Shown: positions 7,346 to 16,105, counted from the stretch's first letter. The stretch is DNA of 36,609 nt from Anaerolineales bacterium (GCA_013140605.1 JABFSL010000087.1:1-36609); one strand, 5' to 3'. The notes: generated by a model not told the origin, from the letters alone. Numbers and translations: made by a program.

Positions 7346-8653
7346 TTATTCACTAATTTTTATCAACGCTTCTTTCAACCGTTGCACTTCTTCCAATGTG
7401 TTGTAATGTGCTGCTCCCACGCGCACCATGCCGCCGTTGTCTTCCAGTCCTAATCGCTCAGTCACGTTGATGGCGTAATAATTTCCGTCCCAAACATAGA
7501 TCCCATTTTCAGCAAGTTTCTCAGCCACAACGCGCGGCTGCATATCCCTCAAGCGGAATGAAAATGTGGCTACGCGGTCGTCAAGGCGGCGTTCGTCGGT
7601 GAGGCCAAATAACGTTAAACCGGGAACAGCTTGCAGGGCCGAAAGAAGCGCGCGTCCGATCTCAAATTCATAGGCACGGATGGCGGTCATCCCTTTTTTG
7701 AGTTCCAGTCTGCGGCCTTGATAACCTTCCTCTTTTAATCCTTCCATATATCTTCCGCCGAATTCTTTTCCGATCCATTCAAAATATTCGATGGCTCCAA
7801 GAACGCCCGCAATGCCCTCATGATTTTGTGTGCCGGTTTCGAACTTGCCCGGCAGTTTGTTCGTTGCAGGGCGGACTTTATATGCAAATAGTTTTTCAAG
7901 CAGATCACGTTTGCCATATAAAATTCCAGCATGTGTGCCGAAGAATTTATAGGCGGAGGAAACCAGAAAATCACAACCCAGTTTTTGCACGTCGATCGGG
8001 CCATGCGGCGCATATTGGACAGCGTCAACATAAACCAGCGTGCCCGCGTCATGCGCCATCTTGATAATTTTTTCAACGGGGTTGATGGTGCCAAGCGAGT
8101 TGGAAGCATAGCCCACAGCCAGCAGGCGCGGTTTCCTATCCAAAGCCTTTTGCATCTCGTTTAAATTGAGAGTGCCGTCCTCCATGTCGAAATCAACCCA
8201 GTTGACTTTGACGCCTTTATCCTGCGCGGCCAAAACCCAGGGAGTGACATTGGCATCGTGATCGAGTCGGGTCACTACGATCTCGTCGCCTTCCTTCCAA
8301 TCACGTGAAATGGAGCGGCTCATGTGAAGCGTGAGTGTGGTCATGTTGTTACCGAACACGATCTCTTCGGCGCTGGCGGCGTTATAGAAATCTGCCATGG
8401 CGCGATGGGCCTCATCTAACACAGCGTCAGATGCGATACTGGTGGCGAAAGCGCCTTCATGATTTGCATTGGATTCGATCAGATATTTATTGATACGGTC
8501 AAGCGAATGTTTCGCGATCTGTGTTCCGCCGGGGTTGTCAAAGAAAACGGCGGGGCGGTCAAGAGCGGGGAATTGGCGGCGGATCAAATCCAGGTTTGCG
8601 CTAAACAGGGCGCTGCCCTGAGCGTGTCGAAGGGTCGAATTGTTAACTGACAT
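7346..8653 (-). CDS. Cysteine-desulfurase-like class V aminotransferase (VC1184-type subfamily)
   Basis: The 435-residue PLP enzyme has FDNPGGTQ near residue 38, NNMTTLTLHMSRS (cofactor phosphate region), LDHDANVTPW, YVDAVQYAPHGPIDV, and SSAYKFFGTHAGILYG with the probable Schiff-base lysine. This order fits the cysteine desulfurase-like family related to SufS/CsdA. Whether it releases sulfur from cysteine here is unproven. The ATG at 8653 has an AAAGGAG site. The first ~20 residues (STLRHAQGSALFS) are encoded by a fragment of the dispersed repeat family B, so the N-terminus may be recently acquired. It ends at a shared terminator. Confidence 0.88.
   Translation of the reverse strand: MSVNNSTLRHAQGSALFSANLDLIRRQFPALDRPAVFFDNPGGTQIAKHSLDRINKYLIESNANHEGAFATSIASDAVLDEAHRAMADFYNAASAEEIVFGNNMTTLTLHMSRSISRDWKEGDEIVVTRLDHDANVTPWVLAAQDKGVKVNWVDFDMEDGTLNLNEMQKALDRKPRLLAVGYASNSLGTINPVEKIIKMAHDAGTLVYVDAVQYAPHGPIDVQKLGCDFLVSSAYKFFGTHAGILYGKRDLLEKLFAYKVRPATNKLPGKFETGTQNHEGIAGVLGAIEYFEWIGKEFGGRYMEGLKEEGYQGRRLELKKGMTAIRAYEFEIGRALLSALQAVPGLTLFGLTDERRLDDRVATFSFRLRDMQPRVVAEKLAENGIYVWDGNYYAINVTERLGLEDNGGMVRVGAAHYNTLEEVQRLKEALIKISE
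8608..8640. repeat. Repeat family B fragment inside a coding sequence
   Basis: The sequence CCCTGAGCGTGTCGAAGGGTC matches the left half of the family B palindromes at 8757-8827 and 10069-10134. Here it lies within the first codons of the desulfurase-like gene and encodes TLRHAQGS. Confidence 0.6.
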
Positions 8654-8697
8654 GAAAGGCTCCTTTATTAATTAGATCTCTTGCGAAAGTCTTTTTA

Positions 8698-8883
8698 GCC
8701 ACTGAGATCACAGAGAAAAAGAGAGTTCAGAACTTTCGCTCAACTTTGCTTTATTGTGTCGCCCTGAGCGCTAGCGAAGGGTCTCTACCCCTGAAATCAG
8801 AGATTCTTCGCTCCGCTCAGAACGACAAGCGAAAGTCCTGGAGTTAAGAGTCTTTTCTCAATGGCCTCTGTGTACTCTGTGGC
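8698..8883. repeat. Outer inverted repeat framing a family B palindrome
   Basis: GCCACTGAGATCACAGAGA at 8698-8716 is the imperfect reverse complement of CCTCTGTGTACTCTGTGGC at 8865-8883. Short direct GCGAAAGTC repeats lie nearby at about 8683 and 8829. The arrangement suggests one repeat inserted into another in the 318-base gap between two divergent genes. Confidence 0.55.
8757..8827. repeat. Dispersed palindromic repeat, family B (copy 1)
   Basis: CCCTGAGCGCTAGCGAAGG at the left pairs with TTCGCTCCGCTCAG at the right, with GGGTCTCTACC...GAAATC.GAGATT between them. It closely matches the copy at 10069-10134. The element is non-coding and hairpin-forming. Confidence 0.8.
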
Positions 8884-8912
8884 CGATGGCGCTCACTTAT
8901 GCAAGATGTCAA

Positions 8913-8941
8913 TTGAAATTCATATAAAGAGATTGTATACT
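8913..8941 (+). promoter_or_regulatory. Sigma-70-type promoter of the universal stress gene
   Basis: TTGAAA at 8913-8918, a 17-base spacer and TATACT at 8936-8941 predict a start near 8948, about 24 bases before the ATG at 8972. Confidence 0.75.
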
Positions 8942-8971
8942 GAAATTGTACCCCACACAAAAGGAGCCACC

Positions 8972-9394
8972 ATGTTTGACAGGATTCTGCTCGCAGTAGA
9001 TGGTTCAGAACACGCACTCCATGCCGCACGCAAAGCCGCCGAGATGGCGCGCACCATGAAACCCAGTGAGTTTCGAATTGTGGTCTCATACGATACCATC
9101 CCCGTTTATCTTGGCGAGCCGAATATGCAGCTTGCCATTGATGCCCGCAAGATCGAAGCGGAGGAAATTCTCAGCCGTGCTGTAAAAGAAGTTGGAAATA
9201 TTCCATGCGAAATCCACACCGAGATCATCGAAGGCGACGCCGCCGAAGCCATCATTGATGTGGCAACCACGCGCGGGAGTGATGTGATCGTGATGGGGTC
9301 ACGCGGCTTTGGCAGGCTGGCCGGTTTGTTGTTGGGCAGTACCAGTCAAAAGGTATTGGCTCATGCACCGTGCCCGGTGCTTATTGTTCGTTAG
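8972..9394 (+). CDS. Universal stress protein, UspA family, ATP-binding type
   Basis: The 140-residue single-domain protein starts MFDRILLAVDGSEHALHAA. Near the end it has GSRGFGRLAGLLLGSTS, which fits the G-2x-G-9x-G(S/T) signature of ATP-binding members, followed by PCPVLIVR. Such proteins are cytosolic dimers linked to stress and energy state. An upstream in-frame ATG at 8861 would add repeat-derived residues. The ATG at 8972 is chosen because of the AAGGAG site and the promoter at 8913-8941. Its last 14 bases overlap the convergent mobA gene. Confidence 0.92.
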   Translation: MFDRILLAVDGSEHALHAARKAAEMARTMKPSEFRIVVSYDTIPVYLGEPNMQLAIDARKIEAEEILSRAVKEVGNIPCEIHTEIIEGDAAEAIIDVATTRGSDVIVMGSRGFGRLAGLLLGSTSQKVLAHAPCPVLIVR

Positions 9395-9986
9395 CGCGGC
9401 GTTCCGCTTCCGCAAATTCTGCGGGAGTATTTAAATTCCAAAAACATAACCCCGATGGATCCAGGGATTTAACTTCATCAGGATTCAATGTCCGCACTTT
9501 AACTTGCGGAAACCAAGCGATGACTTTCCATTGATCGGAATCAATTGCTGATTCAATTGCGGGAAGACAGGTCTCACGGCGATACAACGCGTGGAGAGGT
9601 TCATAGCCCTCATCAGTTTTGGCGATGACAACATCCGCTTCATCCCTGACCATGAGCCTGCGCGCGCCTTCGAAGAACATTTGACTCGCGAAGGGCATGT
9701 CGCAGGCCACCACAGCCACCAGCGGATGCGCCGCAGATGCGATGGCAGTGTAGAGTCCGCCCAGTGCGCCGCGCCCCGGCTTGAGGTCAGGTACGAGGCG
9801 GAGATTAAGGAAAGTATATTCAGCGGGGCGATTCGTCGTTACAATGATCTCATCTGCAATTGGAGTCATCCGCTCGATCACGCGTTGAATGAGCGGCCTG
9901 CCAAGAAAAATTTTCAAGGCTTTATCTTCGCCCATGCGTGAAGATGCGCCGCCTGCCTGAATGACAACAGTTATCGCTTGTTTCAC
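9381..9986 (-). CDS. mobA: Molybdenum cofactor guanylyltransferase MobA
   Basis: The 201-residue nucleotidyltransferase has the GTP-binding motif IQAGGASSRMGEDKAL at the N-terminus, GRPLIQRVIERM, and the metal-binding VVACDMPF. MobA attaches GMP to molybdopterin to form the guanine-dinucleotide cofactor used by DMSO-reductase-family enzymes. The length fits the family. No molybdoenzyme is visible in this window, although the NrfD/Fe-S genes near 27000 belong to families that often partner one. It converges on the universal stress gene with a 14-base overlap. Confidence 0.85.
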   Translation of the reverse strand: MKQAITVVIQAGGASSRMGEDKALKIFLGRPLIQRVIERMTPIADEIIVTTNRPAEYTFLNLRLVPDLKPGRGALGGLYTAIASAAHPLVAVVACDMPFASQMFFEGARRLMVRDEADVVIAKTDEGYEPLHALYRRETCLPAIESAIDSDQWKVIAWFPQVKVRTLNPDEVKSLDPSGLCFWNLNTPAEFAEAERRANEQ

Positions 9987-10068
9987 AGATCAATCAACCT
10001 TTCATCAAAAACCAAAAGTAAATTTCGCATGAAGATTAAACATTAGGCTTACGCACCCCACCGTGATT

Positions 10069-10134
10069 CCCTGAGCGGAGCGAAGGGTCTCTACTTCTGA
10101 AATCCGAGATTCTTCGCTTCGCTCAGAACGACAC
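10069..10134. repeat. Dispersed palindromic repeat, family B (copy 2)
   Basis: CCTGAGCGGAGCGAAGGGTC pairs with TCTTCGCTTCGCTCAG. The centre (TCTCTAC.TCTGAAATC.GAGATT) is nearly the same as the copy at 8757-8827. A further inverted pair TTACGCA (10049-10055) and TGCGTAA (10135-10141) encloses it. Confidence 0.8.
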
Positions 10135-10189
10135 TGCGTAAGGTGAGTAAACAAATTATGCGATACTATGTAACACAGGTATATTATAG

Positions 10190-11302
10190 ATGAGTTCGCT
10201 CGCAAATGTATTGGATAGTTTAACGGTTGAAGGGACGTTGTACGAATCGCTGCCTGACGATTCTGTGCGCTGTTTTGCGTGCGGACATCGCTGTTTGATC
10301 CGCGAGGGCAAACGCGGAATTTGTCAGGTGCGATTTAATCAGGGCGGGAAATTGCGCGTGCCATGGGGATATGTGGCCGCATTGCAAAGTGACCCAATCG
10401 AGAAGAAACCTTTTTCACACGTTATGCCCGGTACAAACGCGTTGACGTTTGGGATGTTGGGCTGCGATTATCACTGCGGCTATTGTCAAAACTGGTTAAC
10501 GTCACAAGCCATGCGCGACCCGGCTTCTGATATTTCAGAACAATTTGTAAGAAAGATAACGCCTGCTCAAATGCTGGAATATGCGAGGAAGACGAACGCT
10601 GCCGTGGTTGTCTCTTCATATAATGAACCATTAATTACAAGCGAGTGGGCGGTTGAAATTTTCAAAACTGCAAAATCAAATGGGTTGATGTGTGCCTATG
10701 TTTCTAATGGAAATAATACGCCGGAAGTGATGGAATATATCCGTCCTTACATTGACGCATACAAGGTGGATCTAAAATGCATGGACGATAAGAATTATCG
10801 CAAGCTGGGCGGGACTTTGCAGCATACATTGGATGGCATTAAACGCGCGCGTGAAATGGGTCTATGGGTGGAGGTTGTGACTTTGGTGATCCCCGGTTTC
10901 AATGATTCAAATGAAGAGTTGTGGGATGCGGCGCGATTCCTCGCGAGTTTATCTATTGATATTCCCTGGCATGTGACGGCTTTTCATAAGGATTACAAAA
11001 TGACCGAGCCAGATAACACCGACTCGAAGACTCTTTTGCGCGCGGCGGAGATCGGGCGTGAGGCGGGGCTGCGATATGTGTATGCAGGGAATTTGCCGGG
11101 CAATGTCGGGGAGTATGAAACTACCCATTGTCCAAAATGCAGTTATCAGCTTGTGAAAAGAAGCGGGTATGTCATCCGCGAGTATAGGATTACAGGCGCT
11201 GGAAGGTGTCCAAAATGCAATGAGCAGATCGCCGGGCTTTGGCCGAAAGACCCTGCTGCAGTAGGGTTAAATGGAATTGGGCTTCCGCTACCTGTCTGGT
11301 AA
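10190..11302 (+). CDS. Radical SAM enzyme of the AmmeMemoRadiSam type
   Basis: The 370-residue protein has an N-terminal Cys-rich segment (CFACGHRC, GICQVRFN), then the radical SAM cluster motif CDYHCGYC (CxxxCxxC), VVSSYNEPLIT and YVSNGNNTPEVM. A C-terminal zinc-ribbon-like pair CPKCSYQL / CPKCNEQI ends the protein. This order is typical of the radical SAM partner of AMMECR1 and Memo proteins, related to pyruvate-formate-lyase activases. The substrate is unknown. The AMMECR1 and Memo partners are not adjacent here. No strong ribosome site precedes the ATG. Confidence 0.87.
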   Translation: MSSLANVLDSLTVEGTLYESLPDDSVRCFACGHRCLIREGKRGICQVRFNQGGKLRVPWGYVAALQSDPIEKKPFSHVMPGTNALTFGMLGCDYHCGYCQNWLTSQAMRDPASDISEQFVRKITPAQMLEYARKTNAAVVVSSYNEPLITSEWAVEIFKTAKSNGLMCAYVSNGNNTPEVMEYIRPYIDAYKVDLKCMDDKNYRKLGGTLQHTLDGIKRAREMGLWVEVVTLVIPGFNDSNEELWDAARFLASLSIDIPWHVTAFHKDYKMTEPDNTDSKTLLRAAEIGREAGLRYVYAGNLPGNVGEYETTHCPKCSYQLVKRSGYVIREYRITGAGRCPKCNEQIAGLWPKDPAAVGLNGIGLPLPVW

Positions 11303-11316
11303 GCTGCTTTTTGTTG

Positions 11317-11322
11317 TATAAT
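11317..11322 (+). promoter_or_regulatory. Consensus -10 element upstream of the binding-protein gene
   Basis: TATAAT at 11317-11322 lies 84 bases before the GTG start. The -35 region at the right distance is weak, so an activator or extended contacts may be needed. The leader 11330-11395 is pyrimidine/purine blocky and ends in AAGGAGGAG. Confidence 0.4.
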
Positions 11323-11405
11323 TTACACCTGTCGGGAGGCTCAGGAGAGAGATTCCCTTTCCCCTTACCTCCATAATTACACTTTTTCTCTAAGGAGGAG
11401 AAACC

Positions 11406-13145
11406 GTGAAACGAAACCTTTCTGTTTTACTTTCGTTAGTTGTGCTTGCGAGCATCTTGCTCGCGGCCTGTGGCGGTACCGCCGCCACCGAAGCCCCGGC
11501 GGCTACTGAAGCCCCGGCTGCGACCGAGGCCTCTGCTGCTACTGAAGCGCCTGCTGCCGCTTATGAGGGTCTGTCCGTTGTGTCACCTGATTGTGAATAC
11601 GGCGGCGAATTCAAGTCCATCGAAGCTGTGGACGAATTGACTGTCAAGATCACACTCTGCGTGCCCGACCCCGCTTTCCCATCCAAGATCGCTTTCACAT
11701 CCTTTGCTATTCAGCCCACTGAATACATCGAGGCCACTGGCGGTAACGGCGATTTGCTCGAGAAGCCGATTGGCACTGGCCCGTACATGATCGAATCATG
11801 GGAACGCGGCAACCAATTGGTACTCACCAAGAATCCCAATTATTGGGGTGAGAACGTTGGCGCAGATACCCTCGTCTTCCGTTGGGGTACTGAATCAGCC
11901 CAGCGCTTGCTTGAGCTTCAGTCCGGCACCGTTGACGGCATTGATAATGTTGGTCCCGATGATTTCGCCACCGTTGAAGGTGATTCCAACCTGGCTCTCT
12001 ACACCCGCCCGGCCCTTAACACCATGTATATCGGCTTCAACAACAATCCACAAGTTGAGGGCTTTGATAACACAACCAATCCATTGGCCAATGAGAAAGT
12101 TCGTCAGGCCATCGCCATGGGCATTGACCGCCAGCGCATCGTAGATAACTTCTACCCGGCTGGTTCTGAGGTTGCTTCCCACTTCACACCCTGTGTTATT
12201 CCGAATGGCTGCGTAGGCGATGAGTGGTACGCCTTCGATGCCACAGCGGCCAAGGCTCTTTTGACTGAAGCCGGTTACCCGGATGGTTTCGAAACCGTAT
12301 TGAACTACCGCGATGTTGTCCGTGGTTACCTGCCTGACCCGAATGTTGTGGCGCAGGATCTTCAAGCCCAGTTGAAAGAGAACCTGAACATTACTGTCAA
12401 TATCGAAGTAATGGAATCCGGTGCTTTCCTCGCCGCGGGTGATGCCGGCCAGTTACAGGGCATCCACTTGCTAGGTTGGGGCGCTGACTATCCTGACCAG
12501 ACCAACTTCGTTGGTTATCACTTCGGCGCTGGTGCTTCACTGCAATTCGGCGATAAATTCGAAGACATTACCAGCGCACTTGCCAGTGGCGCTCAATTGG
12601 CCTCCGATTCTGACCGCGAGCCTTTCTACACCACTGCCAACAACGCCATCCGCACCCACGTGCCGATGATCCCAGTTGCTCATGGTGGTTCTGCTTTGGC
12701 TTTCAAGGCCTCTGTTGAAGGCGCTTTTGCCAGCCCGCTTGGTAATGAAGAATTCTCCGTCATGTCTAATGGCACTGACACATTCGTCTGGATGCAGAAC
12801 GCTGAACCGATCTCGCTTTATTGTGCTGACGAGACCGACGGCGAATCCCTGCGTGCTTGCGAACAGGTGACACAATCCCTGTTGTCCTACGAAACCGGCG
12901 GCACCGCTGTGGAACCAGCTTTGGCTGAATCCTATGAAGTCAGCGATGACCTGACCGAGTGGACCTTCAAGTTGCGCCCGGGTGTTGTTTTCCACGATGG
13001 TTCCACGCTTGACGCGAACGATGTGGTAACTTCCCTCTCCGTCCAATGGGATGCGGCCAACCCGCTCCACACTGGTAACACCGGTGCCTTCTCCTATTGG
13101 AGCGGCCTCTTTGGCGCGTTCCTGAACGCTCCTCCGGCCCAGTAA
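11406..13145 (+). CDS. Peptide/nickel-type ABC importer binding lipoprotein, circularly permuted
   Basis: GTG start behind AAGGAGGAG. The signal peptide ends in the lipobox LLAACGG, then comes a TEAPAA-repeat linker (about 25-49). The family normally begins with the segment containing LAESYEVSDDLTEWTFKL and GVVFHDGSTLDANDVV. Here that segment lies at the C-terminus (about 465-579). The mature protein instead starts with VDELTVKITL and IGTGPYMIESWERG, which usually follow it. The usual C-terminal lobe (VPMIPVAHGGSALAFKASVE) sits in the middle. All family parts are present in rotated order, so the fold is probably intact. It should deliver a peptide or similar solute to the permeases downstream. 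Confidence 0.88.
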   Translation: MKRNLSVLLSLVVLASILLAACGGTAATEAPAATEAPAATEASAATEAPAAAYEGLSVVSPDCEYGGEFKSIEAVDELTVKITLCVPDPAFPSKIAFTSFAIQPTEYIEATGGNGDLLEKPIGTGPYMIESWERGNQLVLTKNPNYWGENVGADTLVFRWGTESAQRLLELQSGTVDGIDNVGPDDFATVEGDSNLALYTRPALNTMYIGFNNNPQVEGFDNTTNPLANEKVRQAIAMGIDRQRIVDNFYPAGSEVASHFTPCVIPNGCVGDEWYAFDATAAKALLTEAGYPDGFETVLNYRDVVRGYLPDPNVVAQDLQAQLKENLNITVNIEVMESGAFLAAGDAGQLQGIHLLGWGADYPDQTNFVGYHFGAGASLQFGDKFEDITSALASGAQLASDSDREPFYTTANNAIRTHVPMIPVAHGGSALAFKASVEGAFASPLGNEEFSVMSNGTDTFVWMQNAEPISLYCADETDGESLRACEQVTQSLLSYETGGTAVEPALAESYEVSDDLTEWTFKLRPGVVFHDGSTLDANDVVTSLSVQWDAANPLHTGNTGAFSYWSGLFGAFLNAPPAQ

Positions 13146-13168
13146 TTTCAACCTAGTACATCTATTAG

Positions 13169-13198
13169 ACCCCCGTCAAGAGTCATCTTGGCGGGGGT
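13169..13198 (+). terminator. Hairpin between binding protein and permease genes
   Basis: ACCCCCGTCAAGA pairs with TCTTGGCGGGGGT around GTCA, with one G-U pair. The following tract is only TCTCCCT, so it may act as a partial terminator or as an mRNA-stabilising 3' structure. Either would keep binding-protein levels above the permeases. Confidence 0.65.
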
Positions 13199-13213
13199 TC
13201 TCCCTAAACCGAC

Positions 13214-14293
13214 ATGACAACCTATATCATCCGACGACTCCTGCTTAGTATTCCAGTTCTATTTGGCATTTTGTTTGCCACATTTGCGCTGGCCCGCCTG
13301 ATCCCAGGCGACCCGTGCCGCGCCATGCTGGGGGAGAAAGCCACCAAAGTGGTTTGTGATGAGTTCAATCATCGTCATGGTCTGGATAGACCCATCCCAG
13401 TTCAATTTGGGGTGTATGTTAATGAAATTGCACACGGTGATTTTGGGAGTTCCTTCCGCTACTCCAAACCCATTACTGAATTATTAATGGAACGCCTGCC
13501 GATCACTGTTGAGTTAAGTTTTGCGGCGCTCCTTGTCAGTATTTTTATCGGCATTCCTTTAGGCGTGATCTCCGCAGTCCGCCACAATTCATGGGTGGAT
13601 GTTGTTACCATGATGTGGGCCAACGTCGGCGTATCCATGCCCGTTTTCTGGCTGGGATTAATGCTTGCTTATATTTTTGCGCTCGCATTAAAAGATACGC
13701 CACTTCAATTGCCGCCATCCGGCCGCTTGAGCCCCGGAATTATTACAGTTCCATTTTTTGAAACCTGGGGGATGCAATTAACCGAAGGTTCCTTTGGTTT
13801 TATTATTGTTGATTTTTTTAGCCGCATGAATATTTTCAATGCCCTTATGACAGGTAATTGGACACTGCTCAAGGATGCTGTTACTCATCTGATTCTCCCT
13901 GCGTTTGCGCTGAGCACCATCCCCATGGCGTTGATAGCCCGCATGGCACGCTCAGCCATGTTGGAGGTACTCGGTCAGGATTACATTCGAACAGCGCGCG
14001 CAAAAGGGTTGAATCGCAGGGCTGTGATTTTGAAGCACGCGTTTCGAAATGCCCTGCTGCCTCTCGCCACGGTCATTGGCCTGTCATTGGGCGGTCTGTT
14101 GGGCGGCGCGGTATTAACAGAAACCGTTTTCAATTTATCCGGCGTCGGACGTATTTTATATGACGGAATCACTGCCCGCGACTATGGTATTGTGCAGGGA
14201 TTTACAGTTGTTATTGCCATGTTCTTCGTTTTACTGAATCTGATCGTGGATGTTTCCTATGCCTATCTTGATCCCCGCATCCGCTTGAACTAG
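13214..14293 (+). CDS. ABC importer permease, DppB/OppB family
   Basis: The 359-residue membrane protein begins MTTYIIRRLLLSIPVLFGIL, the usual first helix of DppB-type permeases, and has LIPGDPCRAMLG in the first loop. The cytoplasmic coupling loop RTARAKGLNRRAVILKHAFR contacts the ATPase. It ends DPRIRL like its relatives. About 50 extra residues between 165 and 220 form a longer periplasmic loop. It would pair with the DppC-type protein ten bases downstream. No ATPase genes follow, so these must be supplied from elsewhere. Confidence 0.92.
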   Translation: MTTYIIRRLLLSIPVLFGILFATFALARLIPGDPCRAMLGEKATKVVCDEFNHRHGLDRPIPVQFGVYVNEIAHGDFGSSFRYSKPITELLMERLPITVELSFAALLVSIFIGIPLGVISAVRHNSWVDVVTMMWANVGVSMPVFWLGLMLAYIFALALKDTPLQLPPSGRLSPGIITVPFFETWGMQLTEGSFGFIIVDFFSRMNIFNALMTGNWTLLKDAVTHLILPAFALSTIPMALIARMARSAMLEVLGQDYIRTARAKGLNRRAVILKHAFRNALLPLATVIGLSLGGLLGGAVLTETVFNLSGVGRILYDGITARDYGIVQGFTVVIAMFFVLLNLIVDVSYAYLDPRIRLN

Positions 14294-14302
14294 GAACTGC
14301 TC

Positions 14303-15262
14303 ATGACCACCATCACCGCAACACCCCCGAAACTGGATTCTGAAGCCCTAACCCTCAAGTCAACGAGCCTCTGGCAGATCACTTGGCACCGGCTTTTTCG
14401 CCGTAAATCATCTATTATAGGCATGATCATTTTGGCTCTTCTGGTGACCATTGCGCTAACTGCGCCATGGATCGCTCCTTATAGTCCGACACTTTCGATG
14501 TTGGATGTGGATCCGCCTCAGGATATTCAAAAACGATCCTCCCCCTGCATTCATCTTTTGGGATGCCCGCAGGATCAGCCCCAGCATATCATGGGAACAG
14601 ACGGCAATCTCCGCGACGAATTCAGCCGTATGCTTTATGGCGCCCGCCTAAGCTTGATGATCGGCCTTTCCACCGTAAGTTTCGCCATTATTATTGGCAC
14701 TGTTCTTGGAGCATTGGCTGGCTATTTTGGCGGCTGGATCGACAACCTCATTATGCGTGTGATGGATGTGCTGCTGGCATTTCCCTCGCTTTTGCTGGCC
14801 ATTGCCATCGTGACGGTTCTTGGACCGGGCCTGATCAATGCTCTGCTTGCGATTGGCATTGTCTCCATCCCGGCATATGCGCGTGTTATGCGCGCCTCCG
14901 TGTTATCCGTCCGCGAAATGGACTTTGTTTCTGCGACCCGTTCCCTGGGCGGCAATACATATGAAATCCTCTTCAAATGTATTTTGCCTAATGCGTTGAC
15001 CCCGCTGATCGTGCAGGGAACTCTTGGTATCGCCACCGCTATTCTGGATGCTGCCGCGCTTTCCTTCCTTGGCCTTGGCGCACAGCCTCCCACGCCTGAA
15101 TGGGGTTCCATGCTTGGCGCGGAACGTAACCAGGTTTTCACCGCTCCACATCTAGTGTTCTACCCCGGGCTTGCCATCATGCTCACTGTACTTTCCTTCA
15201 ACTTGATTGGCGATGGCTTGCGTGATGCACTCGACCCAAGACTCGTGCATGTAAGTTCGTAA
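14303..15262 (+). CDS. ABC importer permease, DppC/OppC family
   Basis: The 319-residue partner permease has a cytoplasmic N-terminus, then the OppC_N helix (SIIGMIILALLVTIALTAPW), HIMGTDGNLRDEFSRMLYGA before the permease core, and a coupling loop FVSATRSLGGNTYEILFKC. It ends DPRLVHVSS. The loop with HLLGCPQDQPQH is longer than in many relatives. It is followed directly by a strong terminator, which closes the operon after two permeases and leaves out the usual DppD/DppF ATPases. Confidence 0.92.
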   Translation: MTTITATPPKLDSEALTLKSTSLWQITWHRLFRRKSSIIGMIILALLVTIALTAPWIAPYSPTLSMLDVDPPQDIQKRSSPCIHLLGCPQDQPQHIMGTDGNLRDEFSRMLYGARLSLMIGLSTVSFAIIIGTVLGALAGYFGGWIDNLIMRVMDVLLAFPSLLLAIAIVTVLGPGLINALLAIGIVSIPAYARVMRASVLSVREMDFVSATRSLGGNTYEILFKCILPNALTPLIVQGTLGIATAILDAAALSFLGLGAQPPTPEWGSMLGAERNQVFTAPHLVFYPGLAIMLTVLSFNLIGDGLRDALDPRLVHVSS

Positions 15263-15276
15263 CCTGTCTTCCAAAG

Positions 15277-15310
15277 AAAAAGCGCCGCCAATTTATTGGC
15301 GGCGCTTTTT
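15277..15310. terminator. Bidirectional intrinsic terminator
   Basis: AAAAAGCGCCGCCAA pairs with TTGGCGGCGCTTTTT around a short loop. It lies between the permease operon (plus) and the rhomboid gene (minus) and offers a U-tract on each strand. Confidence 0.92.
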
Positions 15311-15322
15311 TAATTGTCAATG

Positions 15323-16105
15323 CTACAACCCAAATAACCCAAAGGCGGCCAGCGCTCCAAAAATGAGGATAACCAGACCTGCCCCCAATGCGGTTTCTCG
15401 AAACTCACGCTCATCCTGCAAATGGAAGTTGGGGAAAATCCCCGCCACTTCCCAGCGCGGACTGGCAAACCACGCGAACATTGCGCCGCCAAGCAGACCG
15501 CCAACATGTCCCCAATTATCAATGCCGGGCGATAAGCCAATGAATAAATTCACAGCGATGATAAACACAGCGTTGCTAATAGCCTGCTTTGCCTGGCTGC
15601 CGAACAATTTTCGATTCTGGTAAAAGAAGATCACCTCCGCCGCAACCAGCCCGAACACGGCTGTGGATGCGCCAACAGAGTATCCGTTTTCGCCGGTCAA
15701 CAGGAATGAAAACACATTGCCAGAGAACGCGGCTAGAAAATACAAAAGCAAGAATCTGCCGTGTCCAAAGTGCTTCTCTAAAAATGAGCCGATGGATAAC
15801 AGCGCATACATATTGAAGAAGATGTGCGCTACGGAACCATGCAGAAATACCGGCGTGATAAATCGCCACAATTCACCGGCGCGGATGGCGGCATTAAAGC
15901 GCGCACCGTATACTTCCAGCCAGTCAATTTGACCAACCGCATATCCAAATACCACCACACTCAATTTCTGTAAAATGTAAAAAATCACAGTGACACCAAT
16001 GATCACATAGGTGGCTGTGGGCACAAGGACTGGCAGGGCGATGCGTGCTGCCTGGGGTTCAGGAGCAGGCTCAACGTTAAGAGATGATGCGGGAGTTTCG
16101 TTCAC
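15323..16105 (-). CDS. Rhomboid-family intramembrane serine protease
   Basis: The 260-residue protein has a proline/glutamate-rich N-terminal tail, one leading helix and a six-helix rhomboid core. It shows the HxxxN-type element (HIFFNMYALLSIG), the catalytic serine motif GASTAVFG, and the catalytic histidine region NWGHVGGLLGG. The protease cleaves membrane proteins within the bilayer; the substrate is unknown. The start is GTG, overlapping the TGA of guanylate kinase (TTGTGA), so the two are translationally coupled. Confidence 0.9.
   Translation of the reverse strand: MNETPASSLNVEPAPEPQAARIALPVLVPTATYVIIGVTVIFYILQKLSVVVFGYAVGQIDWLEVYGARFNAAIRAGELWRFITPVFLHGSVAHIFFNMYALLSIGSFLEKHFGHGRFLLLYFLAAFSGNVFSFLLTGENGYSVGASTAVFGLVAAEVIFFYQNRKLFGSQAKQAISNAVFIIAVNLFIGLSPGIDNWGHVGGLLGGAMFAWFASPRWEVAGIFPNFHLQDEREFRETALGAGLVILIFGALAAFGLFGL

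Noticed and set aside
8757-10134. Family B repeats as a possible CRISPR array
   Set aside because: There are only two full copies 1.3 kb apart with genes between them; no regular spacers and no cas genes.
12537-13151. 204-codon minus-strand frame opposite the binding-protein gene
   Set aside because: The plus-strand reading has a lipobox, linker and full family content; the antisense frame has none.
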